A DNA stretch of 64,000 nucleotides from JBBAAP01 sp043808305 (GTDB lineage: Bacteria > Planctomycetota > MHYJ01 > JACQXL01). Every line of letters begins with the position of its first letter. Positions within the stretch are counted from its first letter, which is position 1. A model generated the notes under the pieces. It did not search any database, was not told the origin of the DNA, and saw nothing but the letters and a program-made list of their open reading frames with translations. The DNA is taken from the NCBI GenBank assembly GCA_043808305.1, contig JAZDFB010000123.1, positions 1 through 64,000 of the forward strand, in the 5' to 3' direction. Shown one piece after another: positions 46,251 to 54,070 of this stretch. The translations under genes and the position numbers were made by a program.

Positions 46251-46291
46251 CGGGATAAGAACCACTAACTCACTATGTTCGAAGTGGTTCT
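46251..46291. repeat. Family 2 hairpin, copy 2
   Basis: CGGGATAAG leads into the stem AGAACCACT/AGTGGTTCT around a 16-nt loop AACTC...TCGA. Compared with copy 1 the three changed stem pairs are compensated on the other arm. Confidence 0.85.
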
Positions 46292-46372
46292 AATAAGTCG
46301 CACTAACTAAAATGTGCTGATGTTGGAATTTGTAATTTGGAATTTGAAATTTAAGGATTGGAGGTGATTACT

Positions 46373-46444
46373 ATGTGCGGATGTGGATGCAACAAACCTA
46401 AGGCCAAAGCTAAAGCCAAAGCCAAAAAAGGCAAGAAGAAATAA
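46373..46444 (+). CDS. 23-residue Cys/Lys-rich peptide
   Basis: The product starts MCGCGCNKPK and continues as Lys-Ala repeats ending KKGKKK. The ATG is preceded by GGAGGTGA with a 5-nt gap, about the best ribosome binding site in the window, which argues that it is a real gene despite its size. CGCGC could bind a metal ion or cluster; the Lys/Ala tail would bind nucleic acid or membranes. Neighbours are bacterioferritin and a ZIP metal transporter. I do not recognise a characterised family. Confidence 0.65.
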   Translation: MCGCGCNKPKAKAKAKAKKGKKK

Positions 46445-46448
46445 CTCC

Positions 46449-46688
46449 ATGGCAGATTATTCCATACCCTGGCAGTTTGAGTGTAACGAATTGCTACCAG
46501 GTATAGTCGGCTGCAACTTCACAGGCAGCCGAACTATCAAAATAGGGGGCGAGGCAGGGCAGGGGCTTCAGAGTGTCGAGTATATCCTGGCCAAAACCTT
46601 CTGCTCTGCCGGCTATCATATTTTTACCATCCAGGATTATGAATCGCGCGTCCGGGGCGGGCATTCTTCGTTATTCCTAGCCACCTGA
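46449..46688 (+). pseudogene. Truncated 2-oxoacid:ferredoxin oxidoreductase gamma-domain gene carrying a palindromic repeat
   Basis: About 79 codons. Residues about 30-77 (KIGGEAGQGLQSVEYILAKTF, YHIFTIQDYESRVRGGHSSLF) are the N-terminal part of the gamma domain of 2-oxoglutarate/pyruvate ferredoxin oxidoreductases (KorA/KorC type). The frame then stops, far short of the ~180-residue domain, and the ZIP gene starts 12 bp later. Residues about 7-29 are encoded by palindromic repeat copy B. The remainder of the enzyme is absent. Confidence 0.8.
46469..46537 (+). repeat. Double-hairpin palindromic repeat, copy B (in frame)
   Basis: 69 bp, that is 23 codons. CTGGCAG faces CTACCAG; ATAGTCGGCTG faces CAGCCGAACTAT with one bulged base. 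It is translated without a stop as QFECNELLPGIVGCNFTGSR and inserted right before the first conserved residues (IKIGGEAGQG) of the oxidoreductase stump. Confidence 0.9.
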
Positions 46689-46700
46689 TATTTATAAATT

Positions 46701-47513
46701 ATGCTGGAAACATTCGCTTCGTTCAGCCCGATGACACAGGTCCTTATTGCCACGGCATTTACTTGGGGCATGACTGCCTTGGGCGCATCGCTGGTCTTTG
46801 TCACCAAAGGCGTCAACCGTCAATTCATGAACGGAATGCTCGGGTTCGCGGCCGGTGTAATGATTGCGGCCAGCATCTGGTCGCTGCTCGACCCGGCTAT
46901 CCAAATATCGCGGGGCGGGCCTTTGCCGGCCTGGCTGCCGGCCGCCGTCGGTTTTACGGCCGGAGTTTTGGCTATAGCGTCGATTGACCGGATTCTGCCG
47001 CATCTGCATCTTGGTCTGCCCGCCGTCAAAGCCGAAGGCATCAAGACTCAATGGCGACAGAGCGTTTTGCTGATGCTGGCCATAACCCTGCATAACTTCC
47101 CCGAAGGTCTGGCTATCGGCGTGGTCTTTGGCGGCATCGCCTCTGGTGCGCCGGCCGCCGCATTGCCCGTAGCACTGGTATTGACACTCGGGCTGGGCAT
47201 CCAAAACATACCCGAAGGCATGGCCATATCATTCCCGTTGAACCGCGAAGGCATGTCGCGGTTCCGAAGCTTTTGGTATGGCCAGCTCTCGGCTTTGACC
47301 GAGCCGCTGGGCGGCGTCGTCGGCGTGATAGCCGTGGTTATGGTTCACTCCATCCTGCCCTATGCATTCGGGTTCGCGGCCGGCGCCATGATGTTCGTAG
47401 TCGTCGAAGAGCTTATCCCCGAATCACAACAGGACGACCATCCCGATATCGCCACGCTCGGCACCATGGTAGGATTCCTGGTCATGATGATACTGGATGT
47501 GGCATTCACCTAA
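46701..47513 (+). CDS. ZIP-family metal transporter
   Basis: The protein has 270 residues and eight predicted membrane helices. Helix 4 has LAITLHNFPEGLAIGV, helix 5 LGLGIQNIPEGMAISFPL, and a late helix MMFVVVEELIPES; the His/Asn/Glu residues of HNFPEG and QNIPEG form the two-metal site of ZIP proteins such as ZupT. It imports Zn2+, Fe2+ or Mn2+. A short His/Asp patch (QQDDHPD) lies in a loop. No Shine-Dalgarno is clear. Its neighbours are iron-handling genes. Confidence 0.93.
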   Translation: MLETFASFSPMTQVLIATAFTWGMTALGASLVFVTKGVNRQFMNGMLGFAAGVMIAASIWSLLDPAIQISRGGPLPAWLPAAVGFTAGVLAIASIDRILPHLHLGLPAVKAEGIKTQWRQSVLLMLAITLHNFPEGLAIGVVFGGIASGAPAAALPVALVLTLGLGIQNIPEGMAISFPLNREGMSRFRSFWYGQLSALTEPLGGVVGVIAVVMVHSILPYAFGFAAGAMMFVVVEELIPESQQDDHPDIATLGTMVGFLVMMILDVAFT

Positions 47514-47645
47514 CATAAGCCGATTTCACTTGACCCTGAATAGAATCATTGCTATAAAAAATCTCCACTTGAATCCGACATGCGAAAAGCAGGATTAAAT
47601 TATTAGCGCCCCGTGTATTTCCACGGGATGATAAGGAGTTTTATT

Positions 47646-48089
47646 ATGTTTAAAGAATTCAAAGAATTCGCTATGCGCGGGAATGTGGTCGACCTGGCCA
47701 TAGGCGTAATTATCGGCGGCGCCTTCGGCAAGATTATCACCTCGCTGGTCAACGACATTGTCATGCCGCCCATCGGATTGCTTCTGGGGCAGGTGGATTT
47801 CTCCAAATTCTATGTCAATCTTTCCGGCGCCAATTACGCCACGCTCAAGGACGCCCAGGCGGCCGGCGCGCCGACCATCAACTACGGATTGTTCATCAAC
47901 AACATCGTCGACTTCCTGATAGTCGCCTTCGTGGTATTCCTGTTCATCAAGCAGATAAACCGCCTGCACCGGCCGGCGCCGGCCCCGGCCGCGCCGCCGA
48001 CCAAGGAATGCGGTTATTGCTTCAGCAAGATAGATATCAAGGCCACCCGCTGCCCCAACTGCACCTCGGAACTTCCGGCAACACGTTAA
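47646..48089 (+). CDS. mscL: Large-conductance mechanosensitive channel with C-terminal zinc ribbon
   Basis: 147 residues from the ATG after AAGGAG; an upstream in-frame start is less likely. FKEFAMRGNVVDLAIGVIIGGAFGKIITSLVNDIVMPPIGLL is the N-terminal helix and pore helix, and FINNIVDFLIVAFVVFLFIKQINRL the second membrane helix. The pentamer opens under membrane tension to release solutes. The tail after a Pro/Ala linker is a zinc ribbon (CGYCFSKIDIKATRCPNC) in place of the usual C-terminal helix bundle. Confidence 0.95.
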   Translation: MFKEFKEFAMRGNVVDLAIGVIIGGAFGKIITSLVNDIVMPPIGLLLGQVDFSKFYVNLSGANYATLKDAQAAGAPTINYGLFINNIVDFLIVAFVVFLFIKQINRLHRPAPAPAAPPTKECGYCFSKIDIKATRCPNCTSELPATR

Positions 48090-48199
48090 CCGATAGTTAA
48101 TAATCGTGCCCCTTCCAGCGGCGGCCTAACATCAAACGTGGCACCACTTTAATCGGCAAACACTCACTTTCAGCAAATAACATAAAACTTGCCTATTTA

Positions 48200-48225
48200 T
48201 TTAATATATGTTAACATTTAATAGA
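48200..48225. promoter_or_regulatory. Possible MarR operator upstream of the exporter operon
   Basis: A 26-bp imperfect palindrome centred on the perfect ATGTTAACAT, about 15 bp before the marR-type ATG and overlapping the likely promoter (TATAAT at 48231-48236). MarR proteins usually bind such sites in their own promoters. Confidence 0.5.
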
Positions 48226-48238
48226 TAGTATATAATAT

Positions 48239-48676
48239 ATGAAAATAGACAAAGTTACACAGGCGGCCGGCGTTTTAGCCGAATTAATCCCAGGCGTTAT
48301 CAAAGGCGTGCAAATTGACTTCTTGGCCGAACAGAAAGTCACCAGCCTGCAATTATTGACTCTGGTAGCCATTTCATATTTCAAAGAATGTAAAATGTCC
48401 CAGTTGGCCCAGAGCATGAAAATGTCCTATCCCAGGGCGACCGGGGTTGTAGATAGGCTTATTAAGTCATCCCTTGTAAAAAGACAGGCCCTGAACACCG
48501 ACAGACGAGTCGTTCTTATTTCGCTGGCGCCAAAAGGCCAGAGATTTGTCGCCGAGTTCAAGAAAATGGTCCAAGCCAGGTGGCGGCAAATTCTTATAAA
48601 CCTGGAAGAAAAAGATATAGACACCTTCCTGAAACTGCTTAACAATATATCCAGAAAAATGGAGGAAAACGAATAA
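48239..48676 (+). CDS. MarR-family transcriptional regulator
   Basis: The protein has 145 residues. The winged helix spans about 30-115: QLLTLVAISYFKECKMSQLAQSMKMSYPRATGVVDRLIKSSLVKRQALNTDRRVVLISL, with the DRR wing motif. The outer helices form the dimer interface. Its ATG lies 3 nt after a TATAAT box, so if that is the real -10 the transcript is leaderless; no Shine-Dalgarno is present. It heads an exporter operon and probably represses it until a toxic ligand binds. Confidence 0.9.
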   Translation: MKIDKVTQAAGVLAELIPGVIKGVQIDFLAEQKVTSLQLLTLVAISYFKECKMSQLAQSMKMSYPRATGVVDRLIKSSLVKRQALNTDRRVVLISLAPKGQRFVAEFKKMVQARWRQILINLEEKDIDTFLKLLNNISRKMEENE

Positions 48677-48677
48677 T

Positions 48678-49508
48678 ATGAATAAAAAGTTATTGATACC
48701 AATTATCATCGCGGTCGGCCTGGTTGCCTGGCTGGTAAGCCTGCTGGCCAAAAATCATTCCGAGGATGTAATCCTTGTTTCCGGCACTATTGAAGCCACC
48801 GAGGTCCATCTGTCATTCCAGGCCGGCGGGAAAATCAAGGAAATATACAAAGAAGAAGGCACAACCGCCAAGCCCGGCGAGATTTTAGCCCGGCTGGACA
48901 AAGAAGAATTCCTGAAAATAAAGAACCAGGCGGAGCTGTTATTGCAGGAAGCAAAGTTCAACCGCGAACGGCTTAGCCAGGATTATAACCGGGTCGAGGG
49001 CCTCTTCCAGTCCGGCGCTGTGTCGGCCCAGCAAAAAGATACGCTCAAAACTAATTTAGAGGTAGCTAAACTGAAAGAACAGTCCCTCCAGTCCGGCCTA
49101 GATTTAGCCGTGCTGAAATTGGGCTATACCGACCTGGTTTCGCCGATTGGCGGCATGGTCACCGTAAAAAGCGCCGAAGCCGGCGAAATCGTCCAGGCCG
49201 GAGCCGCCATCTTGACGGTTGCGAACCTGACTAACATCTGGGTTACAGGATACATCAAGGAACCGGACCTGGGCCGGGTAAAACTCAATCAGAAAGCGCA
49301 GGTTAAGACAGACAGTTATCCCGGTAAGGATTATCCCGGTTATGTTTCCTTTATTGCCTCCGAGTCCGAATTTACCCCCAAGCAAATCCAGACCGCCGAA
49401 GAACGGGTTAACCGGGTTTACCGGATAAAAATCTCGCTGGACAATACCGGCCAGGTCTTCAAAACCGGCATGCCGGTGGACGCGTATCTTCTTCCCAATC
49501 AGCCATGA
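48678..49508 (+). CDS. HlyD-family membrane fusion protein
   Basis: The protein has 276 residues. One N-terminal membrane helix, then the lipoyl-like half-motifs (VSGTIEATEVHLSFQAGGKI and GYTDLVSPIGGMVTVKSAEAGEIVQAG), a coiled-coil hairpin (about 80-140) and a beta-barrel. It links an inner-membrane ABC pump to an outer-membrane exit, as YbhG/YhiI do. It starts 1 bp after the MarR stop, and its TGA overlaps the ATG of the next gene. No outer-membrane TolC-type gene is in the operon. Confidence 0.92.
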   Translation: MNKKLLIPIIIAVGLVAWLVSLLAKNHSEDVILVSGTIEATEVHLSFQAGGKIKEIYKEEGTTAKPGEILARLDKEEFLKIKNQAELLLQEAKFNRERLSQDYNRVEGLFQSGAVSAQQKDTLKTNLEVAKLKEQSLQSGLDLAVLKLGYTDLVSPIGGMVTVKSAEAGEIVQAGAAILTVANLTNIWVTGYIKEPDLGRVKLNQKAQVKTDSYPGKDYPGYVSFIASESEFTPKQIQTAEERVNRVYRIKISLDNTGQVFKTGMPVDAYLLPNQP

Positions 49509-50233
49509 TTACAATAAAGACCAGAGACCTGACCAAGAAGTTCGGCAATACCACGGCCGTTGATAACCTTAACATCGAAATAGAAGAAGGCTCTATATTC
49601 GGGCTGGTCGGCCCGGACGGCGCCGGCAAGACCACCACCATGCGCCTGCTCACCGGCATACTCGAACCCACCGGCGGCGACGCCTGGATAGACGGCCGCC
49701 ATATCATCAAAGATTCCGAAGCCCTCAAAGAAAACATCGCTTATATGCCCCAGCGTTTCGGGCTGTACGAAGACCTGACCGTCATGGAAAATATCGATTT
49801 CTACGCCGACATCTACGGCCTGCCCGCCCAGGACCGCCCGGCCCGGGTCGACCGCCTTCTCCAATTTACCAATCTGGGCGCATTCAAACAGCGTTTAGCC
49901 CGCAATCTTTCCGGCGGCATGAAGCAGAAATTGGGGCTAGCCTGCGCCCTGATTCATAAACCCCGCGTCCTCTTCCTGGACGAGCCCACCAACGGCGTCG
50001 ACCCGGTCTCGCGGCGTGATTTCTGGCAGATTCTTTACCAGTTACTAAAGGAAAAAGTGACTATTTTTTTCTCCACCGCTTATCTGGACGAGGCCGAACG
50101 CTGTAAAAGAATCGGGCTGATGCACAAAGGCAGGCTCCTTAAATACGATGCGCCCGCTGATATCAAAGCGCAAACTAATGCGGCCTCGCTGGAACAGGCG
50201 TTTATTTCTATAATTAATCAATATGAAAAATGA
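49505..50233 (+). CDS. ABC transporter ATPase 1 (YbhF N-half type)
   Basis: The protein has 242 residues. Walker A GPDGAGKTTTMRLL has Asp in place of the common Asn/Ser; then signature LSGGMKQKLGLACALI, Walker B VLFLDEPTNGVDP and a switch (FSTAYLDEAERC, where His is replaced by Tyr at the H-loop-like position). In E. coli YbhF two such domains are fused; here they are two genes. Start and stop overlap both neighbours, showing translational coupling. Confidence 0.93.
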   Translation: MITIKTRDLTKKFGNTTAVDNLNIEIEEGSIFGLVGPDGAGKTTTMRLLTGILEPTGGDAWIDGRHIIKDSEALKENIAYMPQRFGLYEDLTVMENIDFYADIYGLPAQDRPARVDRLLQFTNLGAFKQRLARNLSGGMKQKLGLACALIHKPRVLFLDEPTNGVDPVSRRDFWQILYQLLKEKVTIFFSTAYLDEAERCKRIGLMHKGRLLKYDAPADIKAQTNAASLEQAFISIINQYEK

Positions 50234-51194
50234 TATCGGGCATGCAGTCCAGGTGACTGATCTGGAAAAGAGATTCGGCTCTTTTACCGCCGTCAACCGG
50301 ATAAGCTTCCAGGTCGACAAAGGCGAGATATTCGGCTTCCTCGGACCAAACGGCGCCGGCAAATCAACAACTATCCGGATGCTCTGCGGCATCCTGACGC
50401 CGACTTCCGGCGCCGGACACGTGGCCGGTTACGACATCATCAGCCAGCCGGATTTAATCAAACAGCATATCGGTTATATGTCCCAGCGGTTCTCGCTTTA
50501 CGATGATTTGACCGTTGAAGAAAATATCAATTTCTACAGCGGCATATACCGGGTGCCGGCCCATAAAAAACAGGAGCGTAAAGAATGGGTCATCCGGATG
50601 GCCGGGCTGGACAAATTGCGGTCCAGCCGGACCGGCATCCTGTCCGGCGGCTGGAAACAGCGGCTGGCACTGGGTTGCGCCGTCATCCACGAACCGGGAA
50701 TACTGTTTCTGGACGAGCCGACCGCCGGCGTCGACCCGATTGCCCGGCAGATGTTTTGGGACCTCATCAAGCAGGTCTCCGCAAACGGCGTGACCGTCTT
50801 CGTTACCACCCATTACATGGACGAAGCCGAAAACTGCGGCCGGCTGGCCCTGATTTATGACGGCCACATCATCGCCACCGGCACCCCAAGCCAATTGAAA
50901 ACAGGCTTCATGAAAGAACAGGTCCTGGCCGTCAGCCTGCCCAACCCGGAGGAATGGATAGAGCCGCTCAACCGGCTGGACGGCATAAGGGAAACCGCCC
51001 TGTTCGGCGCCACTCTCCACGCCATTGTCGATAATGAATCATCGGCCGCGGCGGCTATAAAAGAAATGCTGGCCGGCCGGCCCGGCCTGGATTACCGGGT
51101 TGAAAAGATACCGCCTTCGCTGGAGGATGTTTTTGTTTCACTGGTAAAATTACATACAAGCCAAAAGGTGCTCCATGAATCCGACAAGAATTAG
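50223..51194 (+). CDS. ABC transporter ATPase 2 (YbhF C-half type)
   Basis: The protein has 323 residues. Walker A GPNGAGKSTTIRML, signature LSGGWKQRLALGCAVI, Walker B ILFLDEPTAGVDP, switch VFVTTHYMDEAE with the catalytic His. The C-terminal ~90 residues (EWIEPLNRLDGIRETALFGATLHAIVDNE) are the regulatory extension common in drug-export ABC ATPases. It overlaps the previous gene by 11 bp and the next by 20 bp. It should pair with ATPase 1 as a heterodimer. Confidence 0.94.
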   Translation: MKNDIGHAVQVTDLEKRFGSFTAVNRISFQVDKGEIFGFLGPNGAGKSTTIRMLCGILTPTSGAGHVAGYDIISQPDLIKQHIGYMSQRFSLYDDLTVEENINFYSGIYRVPAHKKQERKEWVIRMAGLDKLRSSRTGILSGGWKQRLALGCAVIHEPGILFLDEPTAGVDPIARQMFWDLIKQVSANGVTVFVTTHYMDEAENCGRLALIYDGHIIATGTPSQLKTGFMKEQVLAVSLPNPEEWIEPLNRLDGIRETALFGATLHAIVDNESSAAAAIKEMLAGRPGLDYRVEKIPPSLEDVFVSLVKLHTSQKVLHESDKN

Positions 51195-52305
51195 GGCTAT
51201 AGCACGCAAAGAGTTTATCCAGATATTCCGCGACCCGCGCAGCCTGGGACTGGTCATCGCTTTGCCTATGGTTCTGCTCTTCATGTTCGGCTACGCACTT
51301 TCGCTGGATGTCGATAACGTACCCCTGGCCGTATGGGACCAGGACAACTCGCCCGTTTCGCAGGATTTTATCCTCAATTTCAGCAACTCGCCTTATTTCA
51401 AAATACTCGGCTATTTCGGCAGTTATCAGGAACTGCAGTCTTATATAGACCAGAACCAAGCTTTTATGGCGCTGGTTATCCCGGCCGATTTCTCCGGCAA
51501 TATAAAATCCAACCGCCCGGCGCCGGTGCAACTATTAGTCGACGGTAGCGATTCCAACACTGCCACCATCGCCCTGGGCTACGTCAACGCCGTCACGGCC
51601 GGCTATAACAGGAAACTAATGGTCGACAGCCTGTCGCGCCTAGGACTAAGGGCCGCTGCGCCCATCGACCTGCGCCCGCGGATATGGTTCAACCAGGACA
51701 TGAAAAGCCGCAACAACATCATCCCCGGCCTGATTGCCGTGATAATGATGGTCATCGCCGCATTGCTCACCTCGCTGACCGTGGCCCGGGAATGGGAACG
51801 CGGCACCATGGAACAGCTTATCTCCACCCCCATCAAACCCCGCGAGCTGGTCATCGGGAAACTGATACCCTATTTCGCCATCGGCTTCTTCGATGTCCTG
51901 ATATCCGTGTTGATGGGCCAGTTTATATTCAACGTCCCCCTGCACGGCAGTGTCTTATTGCTTTTTATATTAAGCGGCATATTCCTGGCCGGCGCCCTGA
52001 GCATGGGCATGCTGGTTTCCATTGTGGCCAAGAAACAGCTCCTGGCCAGCCAGATTGCCCTGCTGGCCACTTTCCTGCCGGCATTTCTCTTGTCCGGCTT
52101 TGTTTTCAGCATCGCCAATATGCCTAAAATCATACAGGCCGTGACCTATATCATCCCGGCCCGTTATTTTATCACCATACTCAAAGGCATTTATTTGAAA
52201 GGCATCGGATTGGAGATATTGGGCGTCGAGGCCCTGTTCCTGTGCCTGTTTGCCTTAGCGGTGTTTAGCCTGGCAACTATGTTATTCAAGAAAAGGGTGG
52301 CTTAA
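51175..52305 (+). CDS. ABC-2 type permease 1
   Basis: The protein has 376 residues. FIQIFRDPRSLGLVIALPMVLLFMFGYAL is the first membrane helix, followed by a large extracytoplasmic domain (about 50-170) and five further helices with EWERGTMEQLISTPIKPRELVIGK, the ABC-2 coupling motif. Similar to YbhS/YbhR, which export drugs or ions. It lies 2 bp before its paralogue. Confidence 0.93.
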   Translation: MNPTRIRAIARKEFIQIFRDPRSLGLVIALPMVLLFMFGYALSLDVDNVPLAVWDQDNSPVSQDFILNFSNSPYFKILGYFGSYQELQSYIDQNQAFMALVIPADFSGNIKSNRPAPVQLLVDGSDSNTATIALGYVNAVTAGYNRKLMVDSLSRLGLRAAAPIDLRPRIWFNQDMKSRNNIIPGLIAVIMMVIAALLTSLTVAREWERGTMEQLISTPIKPRELVIGKLIPYFAIGFFDVLISVLMGQFIFNVPLHGSVLLLFILSGIFLAGALSMGMLVSIVAKKQLLASQIALLATFLPAFLLSGFVFSIANMPKIIQAVTYIIPARYFITILKGIYLKGIGLEILGVEALFLCLFALAVFSLATMLFKKRVA

Positions 52306-52307
52306 AT

Positions 52308-53438
52308 ATGTTCGAACGCATCCGTCAGATAGTCATCAAGGAATTCATCCAGATATTCCGCGACCCGCGCATGCGGGTAGTGCTTTTCGTTCCGCCCATC
52401 CTGCAGATGCTGGTTTTCGGCTACGTCGTGTCAACCGACGTGAAGAATATTCCTACCGCTATCATGGACCTGGACAACTCCCCGGCCAGCCGCGATGTCA
52501 TCAGAGAATTCACCTATTCCGGATATTTTAAAACCGTCGAGCTCATATCAACCGACCGCCGCGCCCGGCAGCTGCTGGACAGTTCCCGGGCCGGCGCGGT
52601 CATCCGCTTCAATCCCGGGTTCGGCCGCGACCTGACTGCCGGCCGACCGGCCCGGATGCAGATGGTAGTTGACGGCGTTGATTCCACTACCGCCGCCGTG
52701 GCCATGACCTATGCCAGCCGGATTATCGAAAGATATTCAGCCCGGGTATTAAAGGACCGGGCCGGCGCGTCAGTCAATGCCCCGAACAGGTTCCCCGAGG
52801 TTGATTTGCGGTCCCGCGTCTGGTTCAACGAAAACCTGCTCTCGCGAAATTTCTTCATCCCCGGAGTCATCGCCCTGATTATTACCATTATCACTCTGCT
52901 CCTTACCTCCATGGCTATAGTCAAGGAAAAAGAAATCGGCACCATCGAACAGCTCATAGTCAGCCCTCTCAGGCCGTGGGAGCTTATCATGGGCAAACTG
53001 CTGCCATTTGCCGTTATCGGCCTGTTCAACGTCCTGCTCATAACCTCGGTCGGCGTGCTCTGGTTCGGCATACCCATCCGCGGCAGTCTGCTGTTGCTTT
53101 TCGGTTCGGCGGTGCTTTATCTTTTAACCACCCTGGGCATCGGTCTGTTTATTTCCACCATTGCCGGCACCCAGCAGGAAGCAATGATGACCACTTTTCT
53201 GTTTGCTTTTCCCTCGATTCTACTGTCCGGTTTTGCATTCCCCATACACAATATGCCCGAAATTATCCAATACATCACCTATCTCAACCCATTGCGCTAC
53301 TTTCTGGTAATACTCAGGGGCATATTCCTCAAAGGCGCCGGTATGGAGGTGCTCTGGCCCCAGATGCTGGCGTTGTTGATAATCGGCAGCGGTATCTTCA
53401 TCCTCAGCGCCTTAAGGTTCAGGAAAAGACTGAACTAA
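52308..53438 (+). CDS. ABC-2 type permease 2
   Basis: The protein has 376 residues, the same length as its neighbour and clearly paralogous: FIQIFRDPRMRVVLFVPPILQMLVFGYVV at the start, a large periplasmic domain, then KEKEIGTIEQLIVSPLRPWELIMGK and FPSILLSGFAFPIHNMPEIIQ. With permease 1 and the two ATPases it makes a full heterotetrameric pump. The operon ends here. Confidence 0.93.
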   Translation: MFERIRQIVIKEFIQIFRDPRMRVVLFVPPILQMLVFGYVVSTDVKNIPTAIMDLDNSPASRDVIREFTYSGYFKTVELISTDRRARQLLDSSRAGAVIRFNPGFGRDLTAGRPARMQMVVDGVDSTTAAVAMTYASRIIERYSARVLKDRAGASVNAPNRFPEVDLRSRVWFNENLLSRNFFIPGVIALIITIITLLLTSMAIVKEKEIGTIEQLIVSPLRPWELIMGKLLPFAVIGLFNVLLITSVGVLWFGIPIRGSLLLLFGSAVLYLLTTLGIGLFISTIAGTQQEAMMTTFLFAFPSILLSGFAFPIHNMPEIIQYITYLNPLRYFLVILRGIFLKGAGMEVLWPQMLALLIIGSGIFILSALRFRKRLN

Positions 53439-53472
53439 ACCCCCGGCTGTCTTATAAAATCAAATATTTTGC

Positions 53473-53500
53473 TTGACGTCGTTTCAATTAATTATATAAA
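53473..53500 (+). promoter_or_regulatory. Promoter of the coiled-coil lipoprotein gene
   Basis: TTGACG, 16 nt, TATAAA. The leader is about 37 nt and carries AAAGGAATGG before the ATG. Confidence 0.65.
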
Positions 53501-53543
53501 TGCGGATTGAACTATTATTAATACGAAAAGAAAGGAATGGAAT

Positions 53544-53939
53544 ATGAGACAGTTTATTTTAAGCTTGGGCGTAGTCGCGGCTCTTTTCATCCTGGCAACA
53601 GGCTGTAACAACCCGGAACTGGAAAAAACCAAGGCCGAATTAACCGCTACCAAGGCAACGCTGGAAAAGGCTCAAAAAGACATGGAAACAGCCATGGCCG
53701 GATTAAACGCGCAATTAATACAGGCCAAAACAGACCTGGAAAAGGCCACGACAGAGTTAGCTGACACCAAGGCAAAGCTGACGCAGGTCCAAAAGGACCT
53801 GACTGACAACGCCGCCGCCCAATTAGCTCAAATCAAAGCAGACATGGATAAAGCCACAGCAGAGTTAGCTGACACCAAGGCAAAACTGGAGCAGGCTCAA
53901 AAGGAACTAAGCGAATCAGAAAATAACAAGGCTAAATAG
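53544..53939 (+). CDS. Small coiled-coil lipoprotein
   Basis: The protein has 131 residues. The signal peptide ends in LATGC (Cys about 21). The rest is an uninterrupted helical coiled coil with internal repeats: AELTATKATLEKAQKDMET, TELADTKAKLTQVQKDL and AELADTKAKLEQAQKEL, each about 30 residues. Like Braun lipoprotein or Alr-type proteins it could tether or space the envelope layers, but the Lys needed for peptidoglycan linkage is not at a recognisable position. It has its own strong promoter. Confidence 0.82.
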   Translation: MRQFILSLGVVAALFILATGCNNPELEKTKAELTATKATLEKAQKDMETAMAGLNAQLIQAKTDLEKATTELADTKAKLTQVQKDLTDNAAAQLAQIKADMDKATAELADTKAKLEQAQKELSESENNKAK

Positions 53940-54070
53940 GATTCGGCTTATTTAATATAGCCTTGCCGTATGTTTGTCCATAGAACCGCCAAATAGCGGC
54001 TTAAACTCCCGCGCCGAAAGGTTTTGGCGGAAATTCTTAGGTTCACTCCGGTTTATCGGCATAAAACAAT

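Larger units (their letters stand above)
45921..46372. other. Repeat-filled spacer before the Cys/Lys peptide gene
   Basis: Two overlapping tandem blocks fill it. Each starts with a TTTGGAATT(T)AATTGTGTTTTG stretch (about 45960 and 46160) and ends with CACTAACTAAAATGTGCTGATG (about 46045 and 46300). Between these ends different hairpins are nested: CCGCC/GGCGG palindromes in the first block, a TCCCG palindrome and the family 2 hairpin in the second. A double-hairpin copy lies between the blocks. Confidence 0.7.
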
